DNA of 64,000 nucleotides from CAWFGW01 sp963815495 (GTDB lineage: Bacteria; Bacteroidota; Bacteroidia; Cytophagales; JAAEPT01): NCBI GenBank assembly GCA_963815495.1, contig CAWFGW010000010.1, positions 178,191 through 242,190 of the forward strand, read 5' to 3'. How positions within the stretch are numbered: position 1 is the stretch's first letter; every line of letters begins with the position of its first letter. The position numbers were made by a program, and so were the translations under genes. The notes below the pieces were generated by a model. The model searched no databases and had not been told where the DNA came from. It saw only the letters and a list, made by a program, of their open reading frames with translations. Of this stretch, positions 27,848-37,385 are shown piece by piece.

Positions 27848-28572
27848 TTATGCAATAGTTTCTCTAAATCTGCAGGTGTGTCAATGCCAACCGTTTCAAA
27901 AGTGGTTTCACTAGTCATGATAGCGAATCCATTTTCTAACCATCGTAGCTGTTCAAGTTTTTCTAAATCTTCCAGTTTACCTGGTTTCAACAGCACTAAC
28001 TTTTTCAAAACAGCGGACTGGTACCCATAAATTCCTATGTGTTTATAAAAAGCGGTTGTGTTTAACCACTCTGATTTTGGCACATCCCTTAAAAAAGGAA
28101 TCGTCTGTCTTGAGAAGTATAATGCCCGTCCTGTTTCACCAATGACTACTTTGGGTTTGTTGGTATCATTCAAAGTGGCTTCGTCTTCAATTTTTTTCAC
28201 CAAAGTAGCTATTTCAGCACCTTGTTTTAGCAAATCAATCATCTGATTAATTTGTTCGGGTTCGATGAATGGTTCATCACCTTGAACATTCACCACGGCA
28301 TCGTAAGCTACATCGAGTTGATTTAAGGCCTCTTCACAACGACAGGTTCCATTAGGGTGACTCTCATCAGTCATAATCACTTTTCCACCAAAACCTTTCA
28401 CACAGTCTGCAATCTGAACATCATCTGTTGCTACAACCACTTCATCCAAGTTGGATTTAGCTGCTTGTTCACAGACGCGCTGAATCATTGTTTTACCAGC
28501 GATTTCGACTAATGGTTTTCCCGGAAAACGAGTAGAAGCATATCGTGCTGGAATAATTCCTACAACTTTCAT
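27838..28572 (-). CDS. kdsB: 3-deoxy-manno-octulosonate cytidylyltransferase (CMP-KDO synthetase)
   Basis: 244 residues. Activates KDO as CMP-KDO for the lipopolysaccharide inner core. N-terminal nucleotide-binding motif IIPARYASTRFPGKPL (residues 6-21), VVATDDVQIAD (about 46-56) and the substrate region VVNVQGDEPFIEP (about 92-104) are all intact. The start overlaps the stop of the upstream NfeD-type gene by 4 nt, so they are translationally coupled. The terminator stem occupies its last codons. Confidence 0.96.
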   Translation of the reverse strand: MKVVGIIPARYASTRFPGKPLVEIAGKTMIQRVCEQAAKSNLDEVVVATDDVQIADCVKGFGGKVIMTDESHPNGTCRCEEALNQLDVAYDAVVNVQGDEPFIEPEQINQMIDLLKQGAEIATLVKKIEDEATLNDTNKPKVVIGETGRALYFSRQTIPFLRDVPKSEWLNTTAFYKHIGIYGYQSAVLKKLVLLKPGKLEDLEKLEQLRWLENGFAIMTSETTFETVGIDTPADLEKLLHKKS

Positions 28573-29894
28573 TTTTTTACTTTCACTTTTATTGATACCC
28601 CATTGTCAGCGACAACGACTACGGGTGTTCCTATTTCTAAATAAGCAGACTCCGTATAGGCGTCATAAATATCATCATCGAGCTGCACTCTACCGCTCGG
28701 CCGCATCACCGAATAAACGACCCCTTCTTTTCCTATAATTTCACGTTTTTTGTTTCCTTGCGCGTTTTCATTCAAGCTTGTCATCAAAGCTATTTTTTGA
28801 AACCCTTTCGTTTTAAAGATTAAAGGAACTCCCACAAATGTTAAAAAGGCTAGACCGACAAAACTAACCATCATAACGATATAAACACTTTCCCAAGCAG
28901 CCGCAGAGACAAAAGTGAAATCAAACACGTCATTTTTTACCATGGATAAAATAAGGGCGGAAAACACAAAAATAAAACCCGAAATACCTGCAACACCAAA
29001 CCCAGGAATCACAGCTACCTCCAACACAATGAGTACCACACCAATAATAAAAATAAAGAACTCCCAGTTGGCTAACAGACCATGTAAATAATCAGGCAGA
29101 AAATAAAGAATTAAAGCAATCGTAGCTGCCAAGATGGGAAAACCTACGCCTGGTGTTTTGAGCTCGTAAAAGATGCCGCCAACAATAACTAATATAAGTA
29201 TAGACTTCAGGGCAGGGTTTAAAAAAACCGCAATAATTTTTTCTGTTTGACTGGTTTCAAACGTGGTTTTAGAATAATCGGTGATACCAGCTCGCTTTAA
29301 TAATGAATCAATGGAGGTGACTTGCGCTTCACAAAATCCTTTTTCTATCGCTTCATCCGTAGTAAATGAAACAACTTGCGCACTATCAGTTTGTAAATAA
29401 AGCCCGACCATCGCAGCGGCAATTTCAGGATCTCTGCCAGTAGCTTGTGCTGCTGCTCGCATTTTTGTTCGCATAAAACTTTGGTACTTTTCAGGTACTA
29501 CTTGTCCTTGCTGGTCAACAACGGTGGATGCGCCAAAGCTTGAAGCCGGTGCCATGTAGATACTATCACATGAAATAGACAACAGTGAACCTGCTGAACC
29601 TGCATTCGTATTGATATAGACATAAATGGGTTTCTCAAAAGCCAAAAATCGCTGACTGATTTCGTCTGCATCCAATACCCCACCACCATAGGTATCCATA
29701 TCTATAATTACTACATCTGCATTGGTGTCCTTGGCAAACTCAAGGCCTAATTCGACATAACGGTTCATGATGGGGTCAATTCCCCCACGAACTTCCAATA
29801 CGACTACATTAGTTTGTTGAGCAAACGCACTACTCACTACCACTAACAAAACCGACAACAACAGGAAGCGTAACTTCATAAGATTATTTTTCAT
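28569..29894 (-). CDS. NfeD-family membrane-bound serine protease (ClpP class)
   Basis: 441 residues; MKLRFLLLSVLL (Met6, 29879) is an equally good start. After the signal peptide (to about residue 26) comes a ClpP-like serine protease domain (about 28-215) with IDTYGGG-type strand (IIDMDTYGGG) and the nucleophile Ser100 in NAGSAGS; a nearby Lys (136 or 144) would complete the Ser-Lys dyad. Four or five membrane helices (about 225-350) precede a C-terminal OB-fold NfeD domain (GKEGVVYSVMRPSGRVQLDD). Such proteins cleave stomatin-type membrane proteins; no stomatin gene is adjacent here. Confidence 0.9.
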   Translation of the reverse strand: MKNNLMKLRFLLLSVLLVVVSSAFAQQTNVVVLEVRGGIDPIMNRYVELGLEFAKDTNADVVIIDMDTYGGGVLDADEISQRFLAFEKPIYVYINTNAGSAGSLLSISCDSIYMAPASSFGASTVVDQQGQVVPEKYQSFMRTKMRAAAQATGRDPEIAAAMVGLYLQTDSAQVVSFTTDEAIEKGFCEAQVTSIDSLLKRAGITDYSKTTFETSQTEKIIAVFLNPALKSILILVIVGGIFYELKTPGVGFPILAATIALILYFLPDYLHGLLANWEFFIFIIGVVLIVLEVAVIPGFGVAGISGFIFVFSALILSMVKNDVFDFTFVSAAAWESVYIVMMVSFVGLAFLTFVGVPLIFKTKGFQKIALMTSLNENAQGNKKREIIGKEGVVYSVMRPSGRVQLDDDIYDAYTESAYLEIGTPVVVVADNGVSIKVKVKK

Positions 29895-30000
29895 CTAAAT
29901 TAAGAAAACTTTTGGGTCTTTCGTTTTTAAAAATATGTACTGAACAATAAACCTTGCGGGTTAAACAGTAAACTCACCACCTTTACCCTATATTTGAAGT

Positions 30001-30759
30001 ATGGAAGTGGCTTTTGAAATAGAATTTGACGGGAGAATTTGGGATTCAGCTTATGAAGACAATATTATTTGTTTGGAAACTAAAAACACCGAAGCGAAGA
30101 AAACTACCTTTCACCTTGTTGATTTAAAACAGGTAGATATCATTAGCTCTTTTCACAGCCCGCTCGATGAATTTTTCTGTGGGTTAGACACCTATCAAAA
30201 CAAACAAACCATTGTACACGGGTTTGACCAGGATCAAAATATATTAACAAAAGGTGTCTCTATTCATGATTTGCACGGTGAAGTGCTTTTCACTAGTCCT
30301 GATTATTTATTTGAACTGGCGACACCAGAAGTAGTTTTACTTACCGATAAAGACCAGCAATTACTCAAACTGGAACATAACATACCTACCCCCTTGACAT
30401 CGCCCATTGAATTGGATGAAGCACTCTCTAACGGAACAATAACCCCCATCCACTACACTGCTGAGGACCCTCATTTTCAAACGATACATACTTTTTTAGT
30501 ACAAAAATTTCAACACATGCCATTAAAAGGCTTGGATTATCTCGAACATGACGGCAAAATCATCATTTCTTTTTATCTTTCGGATGGTAATGCGCTTCGC
30601 AATTTAATCTACGTGCTCAATGAACATGGTGAGTTAATTTTTGAAGACATTCTAGACGAAAAACTAACAGGAATAGGTATTAATACTTTCTTTGTGATTG
30701 AAAACAGACTCTACTACATTAAATCAAAAAATTTATTTGTAGGAGTTGACCTTATTTAA
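30001..30759 (+). CDS. DUF4905-like protein of unknown function
   Basis: 252 residues without signal peptide or membrane helix. Beta-rich, with beta-propeller-like strands (FEIEFDGRIWDSAYEDNIIC near the start; LKGLDYLEHDGKIIISFYL near 178-196). It resembles the Bacteroidota-restricted DUF4905 family, from memory and without a search. It overlaps the following LysM gene by 1 nt. Function unknown; the coupling suggests a link to the envelope protein. Confidence 0.7.
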   Translation: MEVAFEIEFDGRIWDSAYEDNIICLETKNTEAKKTTFHLVDLKQVDIISSFHSPLDEFFCGLDTYQNKQTIVHGFDQDQNILTKGVSIHDLHGEVLFTSPDYLFELATPEVVLLTDKDQQLLKLEHNIPTPLTSPIELDEALSNGTITPIHYTAEDPHFQTIHTFLVQKFQHMPLKGLDYLEHDGKIIISFYLSDGNALRNLIYVLNEHGELIFEDILDEKLTGIGINTFFVIENRLYYIKSKNLFVGVDLI

Positions 30760-31787
30760 TGAACCAAATTTCAATGAAAAATATCATCATCATCGCGATT
30801 GCTTTTGTTACATCAACATTCAGCTTTGCAAATTTCCCAGCAGATTCCGTAGGCACGACTACAAAAAGTGGTTTAGTATATACTATTCACGAAATCACTG
30901 CAGGCGAAACCTTTTATGCTTTATCAAAAAAATATGATTTAACGGTGGAGGAGCTTCAAAAAGCCAATCCTGATGCTACCACACTTGCTGTGGGACAAAA
31001 AATTTTAGTACCGACTAAAGCTCAGCCCGCGAAAGCACAAACTCAAGCTACCACACAAAACACAAAAACGCATACCGTAGTTGCTGGGGAAGGTTTATTT
31101 AGCATTTCTAAAAAATACGGGGTAACAGTAGATAATATCGTTACCTGGAATAACCTGACCAGCAGTGCTATTAACGTGGGACAAACCTTAATAGTATCAG
31201 CACCTGTTAATAACAAACCTGCTTCGCAGTTGCCAACTTCAGCCAATGCAACTACGCATACCGTAGTAGCAGGAGAAGGTTTATACAGCATCTCTAAGAA
31301 CTATGGCGTAACGGTCGAAGAAATCAAACAATGGAACAACCTGAGTTCCAACGCAATTGATGTAGGGCAAGTGTTGGTGGTGAAAAAAGGCGATGCAGCG
31401 AAGTCTGCCCCTAATAAAAAATCGACTCCAAAATCTGCGGTAACTATGAACGCCAAAACACCACCATCGACTGCAGTTAACCATCCTAAAAAAATAATTA
31501 CTCCTTCAACAACTACTCCGCATAGCCGGAAAGAAGAAGCGGGTGTGGTTTCATTAACCGTTTTACCACAATACAACGCCAAATTTTCCTATGGATTACA
31601 TAAAACTGCTCCGGTGGGTACGATAGTGAAAGTTACCAACAAAACCACCGGTAAAATTCATTGGGTTCGTATCATGGGAATATTGGATGCCTCAGAAACA
31701 TCCCTCATGAAAGTGAACCAAACGGTGTTAGATAAATTGGGTGAAGGCGCCACCAGCTTCGAAGCGGACATCTCTTACGCCCTATAA
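30759..31787 (+). CDS. Secreted LysM protein with C-terminal RlpA-like domain
   Basis: 342 residues; MKNIIIIAIAFVTSTFSFA (Met6) is probably the true start because it begins the signal peptide. Three LysM domains for peptidoglycan binding lie at about 46-88, 104-147 and 167-210. The second and third are close copies (THTVVAGEGLFSISKKYGV versus THTVVAGEGLYSISKNYGV), an internal duplication also visible in DNA. After a Pro/Thr-rich linker the last about 85 residues (YGLHKTAPVGTIVKVTNKTT) resemble a double-psi beta-barrel as in RlpA, but the usual catalytic-Asp region is not clear. Probably a wall-binding envelope protein. Confidence 0.88.
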   Translation: MNQISMKNIIIIAIAFVTSTFSFANFPADSVGTTTKSGLVYTIHEITAGETFYALSKKYDLTVEELQKANPDATTLAVGQKILVPTKAQPAKAQTQATTQNTKTHTVVAGEGLFSISKKYGVTVDNIVTWNNLTSSAINVGQTLIVSAPVNNKPASQLPTSANATTHTVVAGEGLYSISKNYGVTVEEIKQWNNLSSNAIDVGQVLVVKKGDAAKSAPNKKSTPKSAVTMNAKTPPSTAVNHPKKIITPSTTTPHSRKEEAGVVSLTVLPQYNAKFSYGLHKTAPVGTIVKVTNKTTGKIHWVRIMGILDASETSLMKVNQTVLDKLGEGATSFEADISYAL

Positions 31788-33267
31788 ACGTCCATCAGCT
31801 TTGAAAACTGGTCACACGTATTACAAACACCTTGCACTTATTAGTGGACCAGCTCTTTTTTTCATCTTTCATCATTTCATTTCTTTTGGAGCATCCTCTC
31901 AGGTGTCAACGATGGCTGGCATTATGTTATGGATGGCTGTGTGGTGGGTTGCGGAAGCCGTTCCTTTAGGTATTACCGCGTTATTGCCAATAGTGTTATT
32001 CCCGATGACTGGAATCATGGACTCGAAGGAAGTAACGCCTCATTATGGCAACCATATCATTTTCTTATTTCTAGGTGGTTTTTTAGTGGCGTACGCCATG
32101 GAAAAGTGGGATTTACATAAACGTATTGCCCTTGGTATTATTAAAAAAACAGGTACAAGTCCAGACCGTATTTTATTAGGCTTTATGCTGTCAAGCTATT
32201 TACTCTCGATGTGGATTTCTAACACAGCCACTACAATGATGTTGATCCCACCTGCCATTGCCACAGCATCACAGCTTGAAAACCTCGAGTCGAAAAACAC
32301 GAAGCTTTTCAATGTTTTTTTATTTTTAGGCATTGCCTATTCTTCTTCCATTGGTGGCATTACCACTTTAGTGGGTACACCCCCCAATCTTATCTTCTAT
32401 AACTTTTACAGCACTTATTTGACTGATCAATTCAACATTACTTTTTTTAACTGGATGCTGTTTGCCTTACCCACCTCCCTCCTGTTTTTTGTGGTGTTAT
32501 ACTGGTATTTCAAATTTCAATTACGTGGCACCAAATTAAACATCAACCCACAAGTAATTCATCAGGCATATAAAGACTTGGGCCCAACTTCGTGGGAAGA
32601 AAAAATTGTTTCTTATGTGTTTGGTTTGCTAGCTCTCGCGTGGATGACCCGCAGTGATATTGACTTCAATAGCTTTGTAATTTCAGGGTGGAACAACTTC
32701 TTTCCTTCCAAAATAGAAGATAGTTCGGTAGCAGTTTTTTTTGCTGTGATCCTCTTTGTCATTCCTTCAAAAAACAAAAAAGGGAGTTACTTACTCAGTA
32801 TTACGGAGCTAAAGAAAATTCCGATAAACATTTTGCTCTTGTTTGGTGGTGGTTTTGCCTTGGCTCAGGGTGTGGTGTCTTCAGGTTTGGGTAATTTCCT
32901 GGCTTCGCTGATGGGTGGCTTTCAAACGCTTCCAAGTGTGTTGTTTGTAGGGATCATCTGTTTTATACTGCTGTTCTTTACCGAAGTCTCTTCCAACTCT
33001 GCGGCCTTGCAGTTGGCATTACCTATTTTATTCCCGTTATCGCAAGGCTTAGATATTCCTTCATGGATGGTGTTAATCCCCGCCACTATTGCTTGTTCGT
33101 TTGCCTTTATGTTGCCCATTTCTACACCACCCAATGCTATCATTTTCGAAAGCGGACGTGTGGAAGTAAAAGATATGGTACGATACGGTTTTGTACTTAA
33201 CTTGATTGGCATTGTCGTTTTGCTAATTGCAACATTTGGTTGGGGAGGATTTGTGTTTGGAGGGTAA
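31741..33267 (+). CDS. SLC13/DASS-family sodium:anion symporter
   Basis: 508 residues from a GTG that overlaps the LysM gene by 47 nt; an in-frame TTG at 31801, 13 nt after the LysM stop, is an attractive alternative start. About 11-12 membrane helices. Signature motifs of the DASS family are intact: SNTATTMMLIPPAIA (about 160-175, SNT sodium site) and SSNSAALQLALPI with FAFMLPISTPPNAI (about 415-465, second SNT-like site and the C-terminal signature). It imports dicarboxylates or sulfate with sodium. The substrate cannot be set from sequence. Confidence 0.93.
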   Translation: MKAPPASKRTSLTPYKRPSALKTGHTYYKHLALISGPALFFIFHHFISFGASSQVSTMAGIMLWMAVWWVAEAVPLGITALLPIVLFPMTGIMDSKEVTPHYGNHIIFLFLGGFLVAYAMEKWDLHKRIALGIIKKTGTSPDRILLGFMLSSYLLSMWISNTATTMMLIPPAIATASQLENLESKNTKLFNVFLFLGIAYSSSIGGITTLVGTPPNLIFYNFYSTYLTDQFNITFFNWMLFALPTSLLFFVVLYWYFKFQLRGTKLNINPQVIHQAYKDLGPTSWEEKIVSYVFGLLALAWMTRSDIDFNSFVISGWNNFFPSKIEDSSVAVFFAVILFVIPSKNKKGSYLLSITELKKIPINILLLFGGGFALAQGVVSSGLGNFLASLMGGFQTLPSVLFVGIICFILLFFTEVSSNSAALQLALPILFPLSQGLDIPSWMVLIPATIACSFAFMLPISTPPNAIIFESGRVEVKDMVRYGFVLNLIGIVVLLIATFGWGGFVFGG

Positions 33268-33507
33268 GCGGTTAGCTGTTAGCTTAGTTTTTCCAGATTT
33301 TGTATTAAACAATATTTAGCGAAATAATACACATCGTTATCTTGAATGGTACTTATTGTATAGTCAAGTTTATTATTTGAATAAATTATCATTAACCAAA
33401 CAAAAGAAGAAAGCCTTGCTTGAATTATAAAACACCTCACCAAAAAACCTTTTAACTTTACAACATTCAAACCTCATAACCACTCTAAATTACAACCACA
33501 TTATAAT

Positions 33508-34272
33508 TTGGACACAAAATACATCCACAACCTCCTCGAAGAAAAGCTAGCTTATTACAACCATCCTCGGTTTATTGTGGATGATCCTATTTGTATTCCT
33601 CGTTCGTTTGCATTGCAGCAAGACAAAGAAATTATGGGTTTTTGGGCGGCAGTATTGGCTTGGGGGCAGCGGAAAACCATCATCAATAAATGTAAGGAGT
33701 TAGTCAACCGAATGGATGGTTCACCTTATGACTTTATCATCAATCATACAGCAAATGATTTAAAGGCGATTGAAGGTTTCAAACACCGCACCTTTAATGA
33801 TACCGATGCGCTGTACTTCATTTCGTTTTTTAAAAACCACTACTCCAAACACCCCTCATTAGAGAGTGCCTTTGTATCCACATCACAAACTGCGCAAGAA
33901 TCACTTAGCAATTTCTACCATTACTTTTTTAGTTTTGAAGATGCCCCACACCGTACCCACAAACATATCGCTTCACCTACCAAAAAAAGTGCTTGCAAAC
34001 GTATTAACATGTACCTACGGTGGATGGTCAGGCAAGATAATCTCGGGGTAGATCTAGGACTTTGGAAAAACATTTCTGCTTCACAACTAGTCTGCCCACT
34101 AGATGTGCACGTAGATCGCGTAGCACGAAAACTGGGCTTATTGAAACGACCCCAAAGTGATTGGTTAGCAGCTACAGAATTAACAAACAACCTCAAAAAG
34201 CTGGATCCGAATGATCCCGTAAAATATGATTTTGCTTTATTTGGTTTAGGATTAGAGGGGTTTGGAAAATAA
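33508..34272 (+). CDS. TIGR02757 (DUF2400) family protein
   Basis: 254 residues, started at TTG; no suitable ATG lies nearby. The core FWAAVLAWGQRKTII (about 44-58) and the C-terminal PLDVHVDRVARKLGLL plus FALFGLGLEGFGK resemble the Bacteroidota family TIGR02757, which has helix-hairpin-helix glycosylase-like features. A DNA-related role is possible but unproven. The gap before it (33268-33507) has no gene; it begins with two heptads GTTAGCT. Confidence 0.85.
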   Translation: MDTKYIHNLLEEKLAYYNHPRFIVDDPICIPRSFALQQDKEIMGFWAAVLAWGQRKTIINKCKELVNRMDGSPYDFIINHTANDLKAIEGFKHRTFNDTDALYFISFFKNHYSKHPSLESAFVSTSQTAQESLSNFYHYFFSFEDAPHRTHKHIASPTKKSACKRINMYLRWMVRQDNLGVDLGLWKNISASQLVCPLDVHVDRVARKLGLLKRPQSDWLAATELTNNLKKLDPNDPVKYDFALFGLGLEGFGK

Positions 34273-34372
34273 CAATTGTGATTCACCAACTCTTTAAATA
34301 AAAAAAATACATTTACATAAAAAATGTAAGGAAACATCAGTAGTTTTACTGCTAAACAATAAACCTATAACC

Positions 34373-35047
34373 ATGTCTAAAAAATTATTAAAACCGCTAT
34401 TCATTGGATTACTTATTGGAGTAATCAGCTTGAGTTGTGAAAAAAAAGATGAAGAAGACAACAAGCCTTCGACTACAAGTTCAACTTCATCTACAAGCAC
34501 GACTGCTAGCACCGCTTCTACTTCAAGCACTGGAACAACTTCGTCTACGAGTACCACATCCACTTCGAGCACAACTTCTAGTACAAGCAGTACTTCTAGC
34601 ACTTCCACAACAGGTAGTGTGGTTACTAGCCCAGGGGTCATCCCAGGCAAAGACAAGTTAGTCATTGGAAAAACAACTGTATCTCTTTCTGATATTACGT
34701 GTTATAGCATAAGTAGCGGTGGGGTTACTTCACTTACCATTACAGGTAGCAATGAAGGCGTAGATGATGCAACTTTCAAAGATTTAAGTATTAGTGTAAT
34801 AAGTTCAGGGGCTATATCAGCTGGAAACATTAATTTAAGTTTTCAATCCACACCATCTGCGACTATTTCTGTAACTTCAAATAATGAAAGTTATAGCTCT
34901 AGCATTTTCAGCTCTGGAACCATTAATTTGTCTATTGCTAATGACACGAAAACATTTACTGGCAAATCTTTAGAGCTATCAAATGATAGTGAAAAAATTA
35001 TGGTTGATTTTAATTTCACCTGTGTGGGTGAAACGGTTATCCAATAA
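34373..35047 (+). CDS. Lipoprotein with long Ser/Thr-only linker
   Basis: 224 residues. Lipobox ISLSC puts the lipidated Cys at 22; the acidic stretch after it (KKDEEDN) fits a Bacteroidota surface-lipoprotein export signal. Residues about 33-80 consist almost only of Ser, Thr, Ala and Gly. A beta-rich C-terminal domain of about 140 residues follows (LSDITCYSISSGG...). The linker may be O-glycosylated or length-variable. No family recognised. It precedes the HTTM gene by 26 nt in the same direction. Confidence 0.82.
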   Translation: MSKKLLKPLFIGLLIGVISLSCEKKDEEDNKPSTTSSTSSTSTTASTASTSSTGTTSSTSTTSTSSTTSSTSSTSSTSTTGSVVTSPGVIPGKDKLVIGKTTVSLSDITCYSISSGGVTSLTITGSNEGVDDATFKDLSISVISSGAISAGNINLSFQSTPSATISVTSNNESYSSSIFSSGTINLSIANDTKTFTGKSLELSNDSEKIMVDFNFTCVGETVIQ

Positions 35048-35073
35048 AAACCGATCTAGTAGAGAATACACTC

Positions 35074-36444
35074 TTGTCTATTAAATACATATTTGATCTA
35101 AGAAGCCTTGCAGCATCCCGTATCTGCTTGGCTTTTTTGTTTATTGTTGACATAGTGATTCGATTAACTGATTTATCAGCACACTATACAGATGCCGGAG
35201 TCCTGCCAACTTCTGAACTTTATATTCACCATTGGCACCCACTTTACTTTTCTTTTCACAATATTCATTCAGGTAGTTGGTTTCAAATTATCGTTTTCAG
35301 CATCGGTATTATTATTGGATTAGGACTTTTAGCTGGCTACAAAACTTCTTTGGCTAGTTTTCTTTGTTGGGTCTTTCTCATTTCCTTACACAACAGAAAT
35401 TTCTATATTCTTCAAGGAGGAGATGATTTACTACGCATGGCTATGTTTTGGGGTATATTTTTACCGTGGGGTCAGCGATTTTCTTTGTTCAAAAATAAAC
35501 CTACACTATTAAGTGATCAAATATATTCTTTTGCTGGCCTCGCGCTAATGATTCAATTGGCTTCTGTCTATTTCTTCAGTGCTTTAATGAAAACCGGACC
35601 TGAATGGCACCAAGAGGGAACAGCACTCTACTATGCATTAAATTTGGACCAAGTGTCTCTCCCTGGCGGAATATGGCTAAGACAGTTTGAAAACGTATTG
35701 CCTTATCTAACTTGGCTAACTTACTATATAGAATTGTTATCTCCCATCCTTCTTTTTATACCTTTTTCAAATCAATGGTTTCGACTAATCAGTATTTCTA
35801 CTCTGATTGTATTTCATGTGCTTAGCGGAGTAACTCTTTTCATTGGTTTATTTCCCTATATCGGAATTGCTTGTTTAACCGCTCTTGTCCCAAGTATGGT
35901 GTGGAATAAATTCAATCAACGGTCAGAATCACCTACCTTCCAAAAATTCAGCCTTTTACAACAAATGATAATGAGTTTAGTCGTTTTGTTTTGTTTTGCA
36001 TGGAACGTAGGTAATTTATCTCAATTTCCTTATCGAATGAATTCAACAATGAGGTTACCAGCTAGTTTGTTACGTTTTGATCAAAGTTGGGGAATGTTTG
36101 CACCTGGTGTTTTCAAAGATGATGGATGGTATGTGATGAAAGGCATTACTTTAAGTAAAAAAGAAATCGATATTAACCGAGAAGGAAAACCCATTGACCC
36201 TTCAAAACCTGATTACGTCTTAGCTCACATAAAAAATGATCGATGGAGAAAATTTCAAGAGTTTATTATTATGATTCAGCATGCTCATTTGAGAAGTAAT
36301 TACTGTAAATTTCTCAAATCTGAATGGAACAATACTCATCCGACTCAACAAATTAACACGCTTGAAATTATATATTTTATGGAATTTACTACTCCTCCAC
36401 AAACAAAATCTACCATTGAACCTCGTAAACTTTGCAATTGTTAA
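35074..36444 (+). CDS. HTTM-domain membrane protein (vitamin-K-dependent carboxylase-like)
   Basis: 456 residues, TTG start 26 nt after the lipoprotein gene. Four N-terminal to six total membrane segments with RICLAFLFIVDIVIRL (about 13-28), HNRNFYILQGGDDLLR (about 105-120) and FFSALMKTGPEWHQEGTAL (about 170-188), the latter two typical of HTTM proteins related to gamma-glutamyl carboxylase. The soluble C-terminal part carries FDQSWGMFAPG. Bacterial HTTM proteins are mostly uncharacterised and lack known vitamin-K-dependent substrates. Family call good; function unknown. Confidence 0.85.
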   Translation: MSIKYIFDLRSLAASRICLAFLFIVDIVIRLTDLSAHYTDAGVLPTSELYIHHWHPLYFSFHNIHSGSWFQIIVFSIGIIIGLGLLAGYKTSLASFLCWVFLISLHNRNFYILQGGDDLLRMAMFWGIFLPWGQRFSLFKNKPTLLSDQIYSFAGLALMIQLASVYFFSALMKTGPEWHQEGTALYYALNLDQVSLPGGIWLRQFENVLPYLTWLTYYIELLSPILLFIPFSNQWFRLISISTLIVFHVLSGVTLFIGLFPYIGIACLTALVPSMVWNKFNQRSESPTFQKFSLLQQMIMSLVVLFCFAWNVGNLSQFPYRMNSTMRLPASLLRFDQSWGMFAPGVFKDDGWYVMKGITLSKKEIDINREGKPIDPSKPDYVLAHIKNDRWRKFQEFIIMIQHAHLRSNYCKFLKSEWNNTHPTQQINTLEIIYFMEFTTPPQTKSTIEPRKLCNC

Positions 36445-36497
36445 GCACTTTTATTTTTCATTTATGGTTTAGTTATTAGAATTCAAAATGTATTTCA

Positions 36498-37385
36498 ATG
36501 AACCGGATAGATTTCATTAAGTCTCTCGCATTATTTCCTTTAATTGGCACATCCATGAAAGTTCAAGCTCTAAACAAACTCGTTGAAAACCACGATAGCA
36601 CACCACTAATGCCCGTCTTGTTTGTGGGGCATGGCAATCCAATGAATGCTATTGAAGACAATGCTTTCACCCGTGAAATGAAAATTGTAGGAGCAAAACT
36701 ACCCAAGCCGAAAGCTATTTTAATGGTTTCAGCCCACTGGGAAACAAAAGGCACCTTCGTAACTGCTCAAGAAAAACCACCTACCATTCACGATTTTGGT
36801 GGTTTTCCAAAAGCATTGTATGATATTCAATACCGTGCATCAGGAAATCCAGACTTAGCAGAACAAACCACTCAACTCATTACAAAAAGTCATGTGAGCT
36901 TAGACGATACCTGGGGGTATGATCATGGCGCTTGGAGTGTGGCAATCAACTTGTTTCCCCATGCTGATATTCCCATGATTCAATTGAGTCTGGATAAAAC
37001 AAAGCCGGCAAGCTACCATTATGAGTTAGCAAAAGAACTCTATGCACTGCGCTCTAAAGGAGTGTTAATAATTGGCAGTGGTAACATGGTCCACAATTTT
37101 CAATACGCACAAGTTAATGGTCGGCATTTCAATGCCCCTTTCGGTCATGATTGGGCTTTAGAAGCGAACGAAACATTCAAAAAATTAATCCTTGAAAATG
37201 ATTATAAATCATTAACAAATTACACCAGTTTAGGAAAACCAGTCCAACTCGCAATACCAACACCAGAACATTATTTACCAATGATCTATAGTTTGGCATT
37301 GAAAAATAAAAAAGAAGAGGTCACCTTTTTTAACGACTCAGCCGTAGCTGGTTCGTTTACGATGACCTCTTTTATACTTCAATAA
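36498..37385 (+). CDS. ygiD: YgiD-type 4,5-DOPA extradiol dioxygenase family protein
   Basis: 295 residues. The class III ring-cleaving dioxygenase-like core has the metal-binding segments LFVGHGNPMNA (about 42-52), VSAHWETKG (about 77-85), GYDHGAWSV and IGSGNMVHNFQ (about 193-203). The N-terminus MNRIDFIKSLALFPLIG is an extension not present in E. coli YgiD. It looks like a Tat-type signal that lacks the second Arg, so export is doubtful. The physiological substrate is unknown. The stop codon is directly followed by the end of the convergent esterase gene. Confidence 0.9.
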   Translation: MNRIDFIKSLALFPLIGTSMKVQALNKLVENHDSTPLMPVLFVGHGNPMNAIEDNAFTREMKIVGAKLPKPKAILMVSAHWETKGTFVTAQEKPPTIHDFGGFPKALYDIQYRASGNPDLAEQTTQLITKSHVSLDDTWGYDHGAWSVAINLFPHADIPMIQLSLDKTKPASYHYELAKELYALRSKGVLIIGSGNMVHNFQYAQVNGRHFNAPFGHDWALEANETFKKLILENDYKSLTNYTSLGKPVQLAIPTPEHYLPMIYSLALKNKKEEVTFFNDSAVAGSFTMTSFILQ

